Assembly: GCA_965208065.1 (NCBI GenBank)
Contig: OZ242313.1
Location: 1,240,001 to 1,304,000 of the forward strand
Direction of reading: 5' to 3'
DNA length: 64,000 nt
DNA from: Bin103 sp002238925
GTDB lineage: Bacteria; Spirochaetota; Spirochaetia; SZUA-6; Bin103
A model generated the notes under the pieces. It was not told where the DNA came from. It saw only the letters and a program-made list of their open reading frames with translations, and did no database searches. Position 1 is the stretch's first letter, and every line of letters begins with the position of its first letter. Positions 25,737 to 34,315 of this stretch are shown piece after piece. Position numbers and translations under genes: made by a program.

Positions 25737-26839
25737 CAACCAGGGCTGCCGCCGATAACGTTCTTTTCCCAGATCTCGCCTAGCGAGTAATCTTCCAGCC
25801 AGGACTCAAGTGCTTTCGGGTCAGGCCGCTCGAACGTTGTTGCTTCACGCTTCCGTTCCACGACAACGATGTCCCGTGGTTCGAACGCGTCGACGAACGT
25901 GCTGGATTGGGTACTGATAAGGACCTGTACGTTCTCACTTACCGCCTGGAACAAAGAAGCGACCATTTGGAGCGCGTAAGGGTGCAGTCCGAGTTCCGGT
26001 TCATCGACCACAATCAGGTACGGCAGATCCTCTGCTGGTTGTTGCAGCAGTGCGATCAGGCACATCGCGCGCAGGGTGCCGTCCGAGAGCTGATGCGGGC
26101 CGAATAGGAGATCAGACTCCCGATGCCGCCAATTCAAAATGATGTCGTGTCCGTAACGCCCCGAGGGCTCGAGATGAAAGTCTACGAAAAACGGCGCTAT
26201 CTGTGCGACGTTCCTTACAATCCGGCGATAGATACGTTCTTTCTCGTTTTTCAGGCGATAGAGCACCGCGGCAAGGTTGGCGGCGTCTGGCATCAACCAA
26301 CGATCGTCTCCCAGGTAGCAGTGCTGACGAATCCGAGCCGTCGGTGATGTATCGTGAAAGTGATAGACCCGGCATCTGTTCAGGAAGTTCCTCAGAACAT
26401 TGATCAGCGGCTCATTTTCCACACAATCCCGAACCAGAGCCTCCTGATGTCCCGCTCCCAAGGCCACCCTCCGAGGAGAGTCGTACCCGCGTCCGAGAAA
26501 CGACAGAGTCTCATCGGCGAAGATCAGAGAATCTCCCGCAGCATAGAACAATCTCATCTGGTACACATCGGTGCCCTTGTCAGCTTCAAATCGCAGTGCC
26601 GCTTCAAGCTGGGGTGTCACTCTGGGGCCAAAGTGCAGGTTGGCGGTGGCTCGGCCCGAGGTCGCGATGTATTGCTGCAATCGACCCGCCATCAGTTCGT
26701 TGATCATCTTGAAGAATTCGATGAGGTTGCTCTTGCCGGCGCCGTTTGCGCCAATGCAAACATTGATCGGACCGAGTTCGAGGTCCATTTCCTTGATAGA
26801 CCGGAAGCCTCTGACGATGACGTTCTTCAATCTTGGCAT
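25736..26839 (-). CDS. AAA family ATPase (AAA_21/RecF-like)
   Basis: A 367-residue protein from ATG 26839. Walker A is CIGANGAGKSNLIEFF, the ABC-like signature is QLSDGTLRAMCLIALL, and Walker B is YLIVVDEPELGLHP, all intact. The motif after Walker B reads VLISTQSSTFVDAF, where many relatives have His. SMC/RecF-type ATPases of this sort couple ATP hydrolysis to a TOPRIM nuclease partner, here the next gene. Composition suggests transfer as a unit. The first window gene belongs to the same broad class but a different subfamily with D-N in Walker B. Confidence 0.9.
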   Translation of the reverse strand: MPRLKNVIVRGFRSIKEMDLELGPINVCIGANGAGKSNLIEFFKMINELMAGRLQQYIATSGRATANLHFGPRVTPQLEAALRFEADKGTDVYQMRLFYAAGDSLIFADETLSFLGRGYDSPRRVALGAGHQEALVRDCVENEPLINVLRNFLNRCRVYHFHDTSPTARIRQHCYLGDDRWLMPDAANLAAVLYRLKNEKERIYRRIVRNVAQIAPFFVDFHLEPSGRYGHDIILNWRHRESDLLFGPHQLSDGTLRAMCLIALLQQPAEDLPYLIVVDEPELGLHPYALQMVASLFQAVSENVQVLISTQSSTFVDAFEPRDIVVVERKREATTFERPDPKALESWLEDYSLGEIWEKNVIGGSPG

Positions 26840-26905
26840 ACGCCTATCCGATGTGATTATACGTGCGCATCGCTTCGTCGAAAAGGTATGCTGGTGGTCG
26901 TGCTG

Positions 26906-28699
26906 TCAGGGCAGTACGGCTGCCGGATGGTGATGGTGCCAGGTGGTGAGTGACTGGTAGGCGGCGGCGACGGCCAGGATGGCCTGTTCTTCGTAGGCGC
27001 GGCCGACGAACTGAATGCCGGTGGGCAGTCCGCCCTCCGTGAAGCCGCACGGGACGCTGATTGCCGGCAGGCCGGCCAGGTTGCCGGCGGCGCTGATCGG
27101 GCAGCGCGGGCGCCCCGCGCGTTGTTTCCTGTCGCGGGAGAAGGGCTCGTCGAGCGGCGGAGCGACGCCGGGTCTCGACGGTGTCACCAGGGCGTCGTAG
27201 GGCGCCAGCAGGCGGTCCAGGTCGCGCGCCAGCAGGTTGCGGATGCGCTGCGCGCGCAAGTAGTCGGACGCCGGCACTGCGGCGCGGGCGTAGATCCCGT
27301 AGCGGTCTTCCGGGGCAGTCATCTCCGCCGATTGCCCGCTGTCGGCCAGTTCGGCAAAGATCGACGCCGACTCGCTCAGCAGGATGGCCGAGATCGCCGC
27401 TTCGTACGGGTAGTCGGGCAACGCTACCGGCTCGACGTCGGCAACCTTGCGCAGCACGGCAAGGGCTGCGGCGAAGTGTTCCCGCACCGCCGGCTCGGCG
27501 TCGTCGGTGGCCCCTTCGGGGAGGCCCAGGCGAAAGCGGCGGTGCCCGGCGGTGGCCGCCGGTACCGCGACAGGGGAGAACCCTCGCTTCGTGGTGGCCG
27601 GATCGTCGGGGTCGAAGCCGGCGATCGCTTCCAGCACCAGGCCGCAGTCGTCGGCGGTCAGGGCCAGCGGTCCCGGCTTGTCCAGGGTCCAGGCCAGCGG
27701 CATGCCGCCGTGGCGGCTCACCCGCCCGTAGCTCGGGCGCAATCCGGCGACGCCGCAGTTGGCCGCCGGGCTGATGATCGACCCGTTGGTCTCGGTGCCG
27801 ATCGCGAACGGCACCAGTCCAGCCGCCACGGCGGAACCGGAACCGCTGGAGGATCCGCCGGACCAGGTGGCGCCGCCCCACGGGTTGATGCCGGGCCCGG
27901 TGAAGCTGGCGTCCGGCTGCCGGTAGCCGAGGCCGCCGGCCAGCTCCACCATGGCCAGCTTGGCAACCAGCACGGCGCCCGCCTCCTGCAGCCGGCGCAC
28001 CACGGTGGCGTCATGGTCGAACACCTGGCGGCGGAACGGTGCGGCACCCCAGGAGGTGGGAATGCCGGCGGTGGCGAACAGGTCCTTGGTCCCGTACGGA
28101 ATGCCGTGCAGTGGTCCGCGCCAATGGCCGGCGGCCAGTTCCCGCTCGGCACGCCGCGCCTGCGCGTGGGCGCGGTCGGCCATCAGCGTGACCACGGCGT
28201 TGTAGCGCGGGCCGATGGCGAGCAGGCGGTCCAGGAACGTCTCCGTCAGCTCCACCGGCGATACCTGCCGCGTGCGCACCAGCTCGGCCAACTCCCGCAG
28301 CGGGCGAAACACCACCTCTTCGCGGCGGCTGCCAACTTCCGGCGGCGGCTGCCGGTCTGCGCCCGGCGGCGGCGCTGGGCCGGTCGGACCGCCGCCGGTG
28401 ACGAAGGCAGTCGAAGCGTGCCGGTTGGTAACCGAAACCGCCCCCCGCGCGGCTGCGGCCGCACCCGTGGCCGCGCGGGCGGGCGGCTCGTCACCGCGGT
28501 ACGGGGCAAACAGGGGCAGCGGTTCGGCGGTATGGTCAAGCGGCACCTCGGCGAGCGCCCGCGCGTTCTCCACCACCTCGGTACGGAGCTGCCGGCTCAC
28601 CTCGCCCCACTGCTGGCCGCTGAGGTGATCGCCGTAGCGGTGGCGCAGCACCGCCAGCCGCAGCGCCGCCTCGCGGTCCGGTTCCTTTCGCTCAGCCAT
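26906..28699 (-). CDS. Amidase signature family protein with N-terminal extension
   Basis: A 597-residue protein from ATG 28699. The Ser-cisSer-Lys triad is visible: Lys in YGTKDLFATAGI, a Ser in WSGGSSSGSGSAVAAG, and the nucleophile Ser in GTETNGSIISPAANCG. The first 120 residues are an Ala/Pro/Arg-rich extension absent from ordinary amidases. The start overlaps the DtxR stop by eight bases, so translation is coupled to the regulator. It hydrolyses an amide in the cytoplasm; it is not likely GatA because no gatB/gatC is present. The substrate is unknown. Confidence 0.9.
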   Translation of the reverse strand: MAERKEPDREAALRLAVLRHRYGDHLSGQQWGEVSRQLRTEVVENARALAEVPLDHTAEPLPLFAPYRGDEPPARAATGAAAAARGAVSVTNRHASTAFVTGGGPTGPAPPPGADRQPPPEVGSRREEVVFRPLRELAELVRTRQVSPVELTETFLDRLLAIGPRYNAVVTLMADRAHAQARRAERELAAGHWRGPLHGIPYGTKDLFATAGIPTSWGAAPFRRQVFDHDATVVRRLQEAGAVLVAKLAMVELAGGLGYRQPDASFTGPGINPWGGATWSGGSSSGSGSAVAAGLVPFAIGTETNGSIISPAANCGVAGLRPSYGRVSRHGGMPLAWTLDKPGPLALTADDCGLVLEAIAGFDPDDPATTKRGFSPVAVPAATAGHRRFRLGLPEGATDDAEPAVREHFAAALAVLRKVADVEPVALPDYPYEAAISAILLSESASIFAELADSGQSAEMTAPEDRYGIYARAAVPASDYLRAQRIRNLLARDLDRLLAPYDALVTPSRPGVAPPLDEPFSRDRKQRAGRPRCPISAAGNLAGLPAISVPCGFTEGGLPTGIQFVGRAYEEQAILAVAAAYQSLTTWHHHHPAAVLP

Positions 28700-29414
28700 C
28701 GGCGGCGGTGCCGCCGCCGTCGTCAGCGGGCTGCAGGGTCTGCACCATGATTTTCGCCGCCGCGCTCGCTCCCAGGGTAACCGCGGCTCCGGTTGCGGCG
28801 GTGATGGTAACGGCATCGGCCTCGACATCGTGCCGGTCTACCGCGAGTTCGGCGCCCGGCACCAGCCCGTGGCGCTCGGCGAAGCGCAGGAAGCGGGCAT
28901 CCTGGTCGACCACCCGCACCACACGCAGCCGGTCGCCGGTTGCGCGTTGCGCCAGCGTTTCGAAGCGCGTGTCGTCGATCTCGCCGCGGTCGGTGGGAAT
29001 CGGGTCGCCGTGCGGGTCGACGCGCGGCCGGCCCATCAACTCGTCGATCTTCTCCAGCACCTTGTCGCTGATCGCGTGCTCGAGCAGCTCGGCCTCGCCG
29101 TGCACCTCCGACCAGTCGAGCTTGAGCACCTCCACCAGGAACGCCTCCACCAGCCGGTGGCGGCGCAGCACGTTCAAGGCGAGCTGCTCGCCGGCCGCGG
29201 TGAGCCGGCTGCCGCCGCGCGGCGCGTAGTCGATCAGCCCCGAGCGCGCGAGCGTCTTGACCATCGCCGTGGCGGTGCCCGGCGACACTCCCACGCCGTC
29301 GGCGAGGCGCTTCATCGGCACGCGCTCGCGGGTGTCTTTCTGCGCCTCCAGGTAGATCTGCTTGATGTAGTTCTCGACCGTGCTGCTGTGTGCGGATACC
29401 GAGGTAGGCGTGAT
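28692..29414 (-). CDS. DtxR/MntR-family metal-dependent regulator with non-canonical start
   Basis: The winged helix (MKRLADGVGVSPGTATAMVK and on), the dimerisation domain (HRLVEAFLVEVLKLDW, EVHGEAELLEHAIS) and a C-terminal FeoA/SH3-like domain (RLRVVRVVDQDARFLRF) identify the family. The conserved first helix, STVENYIKQIYLEAQ, is encoded upstream of the first GTG (29321). No ATG, GTG or TTG exists between the in-frame stop and that helix. An ATC at 29412-29414 follows GGAG at normal spacing and is the proposed start, giving 240 residues; a mutation of ATG is the alternative. It probably senses Mn or Fe. The amidase overlaps its end. Confidence 0.8.
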   Translation of the reverse strand: MTPTSVSAHSSTVENYIKQIYLEAQKDTRERVPMKRLADGVGVSPGTATAMVKTLARSGLIDYAPRGGSRLTAAGEQLALNVLRRHRLVEAFLVEVLKLDWSEVHGEAELLEHAISDKVLEKIDELMGRPRVDPHGDPIPTDRGEIDDTRFETLAQRATGDRLRVVRVVDQDARFLRFAERHGLVPGAELAVDRHDVEADAVTITAATGAAVTLGASAAAKIMVQTLQPADDGGGTAADG

Positions 29415-29433
29415 GGGAGACTCCGTTCGCGCA

Positions 29434-29461
29434 GGATTATGCGCTCACCCCGCACTGTCAA
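29434..29461 (-). promoter_or_regulatory. Promoter of the DtxR-amidase operon (TTGACA, 16 bp, TAATCC)
   Basis: On the minus strand a perfect TTGACA (29461-29456) is followed after 16 bases by TAATCC, or after 14 by CATAAT. It lies 20-30 bases before the proposed ATC start. I could not identify a clear DtxR-type palindrome. Confidence 0.5.
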
Positions 29462-29547
29462 GTGCCGCCCGGCGGTGCGGGGCGGCGCGGCGGCGGAGAC
29501 GGTAGCAGAATGACCGCCGTCCACGCGGGCGAACTTGAAGCCTGCCA

Positions 29548-29964
29548 TCACAGCTCGACCGCAACTGCCAGGCTGAAAGCCCGTTGTACTTCTTCGATGG
29601 CCGATAGCCATCCCGAGTACGAACTCACGAGGCCGTACAGGAGTTGAGCAATCATCAGCGCGCGCAGCAATCGCTCCTGCCATGTCCGGGTGCGCCGGAG
29701 ACTCGCGCGGCGGTGATCGAGAGCCGTGTGGGCTGCTTCCAGTGCCCGCCACCGGGCGCTGGTCCTCTCGTCCTTTGCGGCCGCTCGCAGGGCGGCCTCC
29801 CTCTTCCAGAGCCGTGCCAAGCGCCAGCGAAGCCACTGCCGGGCGAACCACGTCGGCGTGAGCTCCCACCAGCAGTCGCACAGCTCCACCCACAGATACT
29901 CTGCGGAGCGCCGAAGGTCCGACCCGCGGCCGCTCTCGTTCGGAAATCTTGGTCCGTTATCCAT
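29548..29964 (-). CDS. Small unknown protein with a C-terminal hydrophobic segment
   Basis: A 138-residue protein from ATG 29964. The N-terminal half is Trp/Arg-rich (WFARQWLRWRLARLWKRE), then a charged helix, then a moderately hydrophobic stretch (LLRALMIAQLLYGLVSSY) near residues 102-119. It may be a peripheral or single-pass membrane protein. I recognise no family. It stands between the DtxR promoter and the riboflavin operon. Existence as a gene is likely but not certain. Confidence 0.5.
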   Translation of the reverse strand: MDNGPRFPNESGRGSDLRRSAEYLWVELCDCWWELTPTWFARQWLRWRLARLWKREAALRAAAKDERTSARWRALEAAHTALDHRRASLRRTRTWQERLLRALMIAQLLYGLVSSYSGWLSAIEEVQRAFSLAVAVEL

Positions 29965-30011
29965 CTCACAGGGGATAACGGGCTCTGGACCGTAGCGCTT
30001 CTGCCGCAGCG

Positions 30012-30905
30012 TCAGATCACGTTCTGGGCGGCGGTGAACAGGGGCTGTACCTGTCGGTTGGCCAAGGCTTTGCCGGCTGCCGTGTCGTACGTGGCGGCAG
30101 CGGTGGTGGTGGCCGGGAAGCGTGCCGCGGCGGCAAGGATGCGCGGCAACAGGCGCATGTCGCCGGCCGTGTTCAGGAACACGCCGTCGTGGGCCAGCAC
30201 CCAGTGCACGGCGGCGTCGATCTCCGGCTGGCCGGCCAGCGGTTCGTACCAGGTGGGGTGGGGACGGGCGCTGCCGGTCCAGCGGCGGCGGGCGATCGCC
30301 TTAATGGTCTGCACCGCCACGCCGCGGCGCCGGCACTCCCCGTGCAGCCGTTCGAAGTCGGCGGCATACTCGGGGATCTGGTGCATCGGGTAGTTGAGCG
30401 GCAGCAGAACCGCGTCGAACGGGTGGCGCTCGAGCGCCTCCAGGTGCGACCGCGCCACGGTCACGCCATGGCCGGTTATGCCGATGTAACGCGTCAGCCC
30501 CTCGTCGCGCGCCCGGATCAGCGCCTCCAGGGCGCCGCCGCCGGCGAGCGCCTGCCGCCACTCGTCCGGCTCGGTGAGGCCGTGCAGTTGGATCATGTCG
30601 ACGTGGTCCACCTGCAGGCGCTGCAGCGAGCGTTCCAACTGGGCGCGCGCTCCGTCGGCGTTGCGCTCGCCGGTCTTGGTGGCCAGGAAGAAGCGGTCGC
30701 GGTGGCGGCGCATCCAGGGGCCGATGCGCAACTCGGAGTCGCCGTAGCCGGCAGCGGTGTCGATGTGGTTTATGCCGTACTGCAGCAGCACCTCCAGGGT
30801 GCGGTCGGCCTCCTCCTGCGACGCCCGCGACAGGGCGGTGCCGCCGAAGATGCAGCGCGTGCTGCCATGGCCGGTGCTGCCGAACGGGATGGTGGGAATG
30901 GTCAT
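30012..30905 (-). CDS. Aldo/keto reductase, last gene of the riboflavin operon
   Basis: A 297-residue protein whose ATG overlaps the ribH stop (ATGA at 30905-30902). NHIDTAAGYGDSELRIG holds the catalytic Asp and Tyr, LATKTGER the Lys, and DMIQLHG the active-site His of the AKR fold. The C-terminal segment is shorter than in most. AKRs reduce carbonyls with NADPH. Its coupling to ribH is unusual; it could act in flavin side chemistry or be a passenger of the operon. That is inference. Confidence 0.85.
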   Translation of the reverse strand: MTIPTIPFGSTGHGSTRCIFGGTALSRASQEEADRTLEVLLQYGINHIDTAAGYGDSELRIGPWMRRHRDRFFLATKTGERNADGARAQLERSLQRLQVDHVDMIQLHGLTEPDEWRQALAGGGALEALIRARDEGLTRYIGITGHGVTVARSHLEALERHPFDAVLLPLNYPMHQIPEYAADFERLHGECRRRGVAVQTIKAIARRRWTGSARPHPTWYEPLAGQPEIDAAVHWVLAHDGVFLNTAGDMRLLPRILAAAARFPATTTAAATYDTAAGKALANRQVQPLFTAAQNVI

Positions 30906-31402
30906 GCTTCCTCGCGTCCTTCGGCCTGTTCTGCCAACTGGTCGATGCGGCGCAGCACGCTGGTCATCTCCAGGGCCGACAGGGCGGCGTTCCAGCCCAG
31001 GTTGCCCTGCTTGGTACCGGCGCGCTCGATTGCCTGCTCGATGCTGGCGGCGGTGATGATGCCGAAGGTCATCGGTACGTCGGCGGCGGCCGATTCGCGC
31101 GCGATGCCGGCGGCGGCGTTGCCGGCCACGTACTCGTGGTGATCGGTGGCGCCCTCGATCACCGCGCCCAGGCACACCACGGCGTCGAACCCGCCCTGCT
31201 CGGCGATCCGGCGGGCGGCGAGCGGAATCTCGAACGCGCCCGGCACCCACACTACCGCGATGTCGCCGTCGGCAACGCCGTGCCGGCGCAGGCAGTCGCC
31301 GGCACCTTCCACCAGCCGGCTGGTGATGAACTCGTTGAAGCGGCTGGCCACCAGCGCGAAGCGGCGCCCGGCGCCCTCGTAGACTCCTTCAATCAATTGC
31401 AT
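30902..31402 (-). CDS. ribH: 6,7-dimethyl-8-ribityllumazine synthase
   Basis: A 166-residue protein. FALVASRFNEFITSRLVEGA, WVPGAFEIPLAARR, CLGAVIEGATDHHEYVA with the catalytic His pair, and TFGIITAASIEQAIERAG are full-family signatures. It condenses 5-amino-6-ribitylamino-uracil with dihydroxybutanone phosphate, usually as a multimeric capsid. The ATG lies ten bases inside the end of the ribE-ribB gene, so it is translationally coupled. It is controlled by the FMN riboswitch upstream of ribD. Confidence 0.95.
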   Translation of the reverse strand: MQLIEGVYEGAGRRFALVASRFNEFITSRLVEGAGDCLRRHGVADGDIAVVWVPGAFEIPLAARRIAEQGGFDAVVCLGAVIEGATDHHEYVAGNAAAGIARESAAADVPMTFGIITAASIEQAIERAGTKQGNLGWNAALSALEMTSVLRRIDQLAEQAEGREEA

Positions 31403-32673
31403 GAGCTTGCTGCCTCCGCTACCTGCTCGACACTCACCACCGGCAGGCCGTGGATGCGCGCCAGTTCCATCAGTTCCGCATCCCCGGCCATGCTGCCGTC
31501 GGCGGCCATGATCTCGCAGATCACCGCCACCGGCCGGCAGCCGGCCATCCGCATCAGTTCGACGGCGGCCTCGGTGTGGCCGGGCCGTGCGTGCACGCCG
31601 CCCGGGTCGGCGATGATCGGAAACATGTGGCCGGGGCGGGCGAAGTCGCCGGCGCCCGCATTGGAATCGGCGAGCGCGACGATGGTGGCGGCGCGGTCGG
31701 CCGCCGAGATGCCGGTGGTGGTGCCATGCCGGTAGTCGACCGACACGGTGAACGCGGTGCTGTGCAGGGCGCTGTTGACCGCCGCCATCGGTGCCAGGTC
31801 GAGCGCCGCCGCGCGCTCCGCGGTCAACGGTACGCACACCATGCCGCGGCCGTGGGTAACCATGAAGTTTACCGCCGTCGGGGTAGCGTGCTCGGCGGCG
31901 ATCACCAGGTCGCCCTCATTCTCGCGCGCCGCGTGGTCGGTGACGATTATCATGCCGCCGGCGGCCAGCTCCGCGGTGGCCGCCGCCACTCCGCAGGTGA
32001 CCGGGGCAGGATCCGCCGCCGCTGCGAGCGCTTCGGCGCCGGGCGCCGGCGGGGCGTGTAGATGCAGCGATTCCAGGTACTTGGCGATCATGTCTACCTC
32101 CAGGTTGACGCTCGCGCCCGGCGTGCGGTCGCGCAGTGCGGTGTGGTGTGCGGTATAGGGAATGATGGAGAACGTAACCCGGCTGCCGGCGAGCTTGGCG
32201 ACCGTGAGACTGACCCCGTTCACGGTCAGCGAACCCTCCGCAGCCACGTAGCGGCGCAGGTGGTCGGGTATGTCGATCTCGAAGCGCCAGGTGCCGTCCT
32301 CGCCATCGCTGCCGGCGCCGTCCGCGACGCCGAACGGCTGCCATGCGTGCACGGTGCCGGTGGCGTTGACGTGGCCCTGTACGAAGTGCCCGTTCAGGCG
32401 GCTGCCCACCGCCAGCGCGCGTTCCAGGTTGACCCGGTCGCCCACCCGCAGCGCGCCGAGGGTGGTCTTGTCCAGGGTGGCGCCGCCGGCGTGTACCACG
32501 AATCCGCCGCCGGCGTGGCTCACCACCGTCTGGCACACGCCATCCACGGCCACCGACGCGCCGGGTTCCAGGTCGTCGAGCACCAGGGCGCAGCCGATCG
32601 ACAGCCGTACTCCGCCGTCCGCTTCGGTGCGCTGCCGGATGGTGCCGACTTCCTCGACGATTCCCGAAAACAT
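31393..32673 (-). CDS. Fused riboflavin synthase (RibE) and DHBP synthase (RibB)
   Basis: A 426-residue protein with two enzymes in one chain. Residues 1-203 are a complete riboflavin synthase alpha chain in two lumazine-binding repeats (MFSGIVEEVG; SRLNGHFVQGHVNATG; SLTVNGVSLTVAKL; NLEVDMIAKYLE). A linker of about 20 Ala/Pro residues follows. Residues 225-426 are 3,4-dihydroxy-2-butanone-4-phosphate synthase (DHAARENEGDLVIAAE; RPGHMFPIIADPGGV; GHTEAAVELMRMAG). There is no GTP cyclohydrolase II part. A GTG at 32685 overlapping the ribD stop is an alternative start; ATG 32673 matches the usual N-terminus. The usual fusion partner of RibB is RibA, so this combination is uncommon. Confidence 0.95.
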   Translation of the reverse strand: MFSGIVEEVGTIRQRTEADGGVRLSIGCALVLDDLEPGASVAVDGVCQTVVSHAGGGFVVHAGGATLDKTTLGALRVGDRVNLERALAVGSRLNGHFVQGHVNATGTVHAWQPFGVADGAGSDGEDGTWRFEIDIPDHLRRYVAAEGSLTVNGVSLTVAKLAGSRVTFSIIPYTAHHTALRDRTPGASVNLEVDMIAKYLESLHLHAPPAPGAEALAAAADPAPVTCGVAAATAELAAGGMIIVTDHAARENEGDLVIAAEHATPTAVNFMVTHGRGMVCVPLTAERAAALDLAPMAAVNSALHSTAFTVSVDYRHGTTTGISAADRAATIVALADSNAGAGDFARPGHMFPIIADPGGVHARPGHTEAAVELMRMAGCRPVAVICEIMAADGSMAGDAELMELARIHGLPVVSVEQVAEAASSCN

Positions 32674-32681
32674 CGTATCGC

Positions 32682-33881
32682 TCACCCGGCCCGGGCGACG
32701 GCCGGCTGCGCCTCGCCCTCGGGCAGCACCGCCCGCCGCAGCGTGCCCAGGTCGCGGTACCCGGACACCATCACCTGGTCGTTGACGACAGTGGAGGCAA
32801 CCCCCTGCAGGCGCGCGGCGCCGGCGATGCATTCGATGCCGAGGTCGCCCACCGCGGCGACTCCGTCGCCGATCAGCAGCGGCGCCACGAACACGGACAG
32901 CCGGTCGAAGCGCCCGGCGCGCAGAAACGAGGTGTACACCGCGCCGCCGCCCTCCACAAACAGCGAGCGGATGCCGCGTTCGTGCAGCGCCTGAAGAGCG
33001 GCATCGATATCGGTTCGCCCGTCGGCGCCGGCCGCCACGACCTGCACCTGTATGCCGCGGGCGGCGAGTTCACGGCGGCGCGCCGGGTCGGCCTGCCCGG
33101 TGGTCAGCACGACGGTGCGTGCCGCGTGCCCGTCGCTGGCCAGCCGCGAGCCGGCGGGCAGCGCGAGCCGGCTGTCGAGCACCACGCGCCACGGCGGTGC
33201 CGCCGGCCGGGCGCCGGCTTCGACATCGCGCACGGTGAGCCGCGGGTCGTCGTGCAGCGCCGTTCCGCGCCCTACCAGGACGGCATCGTGCTCGGCGCGC
33301 AGCCGGTGCACGATGCGGCGCGCGGCGGCGTCGGTGATCCACCGCGAGTCGCCGCCGCGGGCGGCGATGCGCCCGTCGAGGGATTGGGCAATCTTCAGGT
33401 GGACGTAGGGCCGTCCGTAGTGGGCGGCGGTGAAGAACGGCACATTCAACAGCAGCGCCGCCTCTGCCTGCACGCCGACGGCTACCGCAATGCCCGCCTC
33501 GCGCAGCAGCCGTATGCCGGCGCCGCTGACGTGCGGGTCGGGATCGAGGGTGGCGACGGTCACGCGGGCGATGCCGGCGCGGATGATCGCCGCGGCGCAG
33601 GGCGGCGTCAGCTTGCCGGGGTAGGCGGCGGCGCACGGCTCCAGGTTGCAGTACAGGTGTGCGCCGCGCGGACTCTCGTTGTTCTCGCGGCAGGCGTCGA
33701 GCGCGGCAGCCTCGGCATGGCGGGCGCCGTGGCGCTCGTGGAACCCCTCGCCGATTACACGGCCGTCCTTCACCACCACGCACCCGGTCATCGGGTTGGG
33801 CGAAGTACGCCCACGACCGCCCTCGGCGAGTTGCAGCGCGCGCTGCATGTGGTGGTGATAGCTGGTTCCCGTCACGTTCAT
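32682..33881 (-). CDS. ribD: Bifunctional riboflavin deaminase/reductase
   Basis: A 399-residue protein from ATG 33881. The deaminase domain has the zinc site His55 (R-H-A-E-A), Cys83 (LEPCAAAYPGK) and Cys95 (LTPPC). The reductase domain includes YVHLKIAQSLDGRIA, SRWITDAAARR and SLFVEGGGAVYTSFL. It catalyses two consecutive steps of riboflavin synthesis in the cytoplasm. It is the first gene of the operon and is preceded by an FMN riboswitch. A GGAG lies about 13 bases upstream of the ATG, a slightly long spacing. Confidence 0.95.
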   Translation of the reverse strand: MNVTGTSYHHHMQRALQLAEGGRGRTSPNPMTGCVVVKDGRVIGEGFHERHGARHAEAAALDACRENNESPRGAHLYCNLEPCAAAYPGKLTPPCAAAIIRAGIARVTVATLDPDPHVSGAGIRLLREAGIAVAVGVQAEAALLLNVPFFTAAHYGRPYVHLKIAQSLDGRIAARGGDSRWITDAAARRIVHRLRAEHDAVLVGRGTALHDDPRLTVRDVEAGARPAAPPWRVVLDSRLALPAGSRLASDGHAARTVVLTTGQADPARRRELAARGIQVQVVAAGADGRTDIDAALQALHERGIRSLFVEGGGAVYTSFLRAGRFDRLSVFVAPLLIGDGVAAVGDLGIECIAGAARLQGVASTVVNDQVMVSGYRDLGTLRRAVLPEGEAQPAVARAG

Positions 33882-34034
33882 CACGCTTCGAGAACTCCTG
33901 CACCGGCGGAGCGCGCGGGCGCACCGCCGCCGCGTGGGGCCGCCTCGGCGCACCACGCCACTGGCTGGCCGGATGCCGCAGGCCGGCATCCGGGCGCACC
34001 ATCAGCGCCTGTGCGCACGAGGAACGTCGGTCGG

Positions 34035-34180
34035 AACTTCTCCCATCCGGACTGTTACCGTCGGCACCGGAATTGCACCGGTTCAGTCCCACCCGCGAGA
34101 GGCGAGCGGGAGTAGTGGGCTGCGCGCGCCGCGGGGGCGCCCATCACCACCGGTCTGGAATCACACCATGCCCCGAAGTT
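34035..34180 (-). promoter_or_regulatory. FMN riboswitch (RFN element)
   Basis: On the minus strand the conserved RFN blocks appear in order: CGGGGCATGGTGTGATTCC, then ACCGGTGGT, a GAGCGGG/CCCGCG hairpin, CGGTGCAATTCCGGTGCCGA, and finally AGTCCGGATGGGAGAAG near 34038-34056. These bind flavin mononucleotide and repress riboflavin genes. A GC-rich hairpin (GGATGCCGGCC...GGCATCC) near 33975-34000 between it and ribD could form the expression platform. Confidence 0.95.
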
Positions 34181-34193
34181 CTCTGTCCCCCGA

Positions 34194-34223
34194 AGTGTAT
34201 GGTCGCCGCCGCCCTGTCGTCAA
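34194..34223 (-). promoter_or_regulatory. Promoter of the riboflavin operon (TTGACG, 18 bp, TACACT)
   Basis: On the minus strand TTGACG (34223-34218) and TACACT (34199-34194) are 18 bases apart and sit directly upstream of the riboswitch aptamer. Confidence 0.6.
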
Positions 34224-34315
34224 CGCTGCCGCGCCGGGGCGACCGTGGTGACCGTGGGACCTTGGCGAGTCCGTTGCGCTTGGCGCCTTGGAGACGATAG
34301 AGTCAGTGTCTGGAA

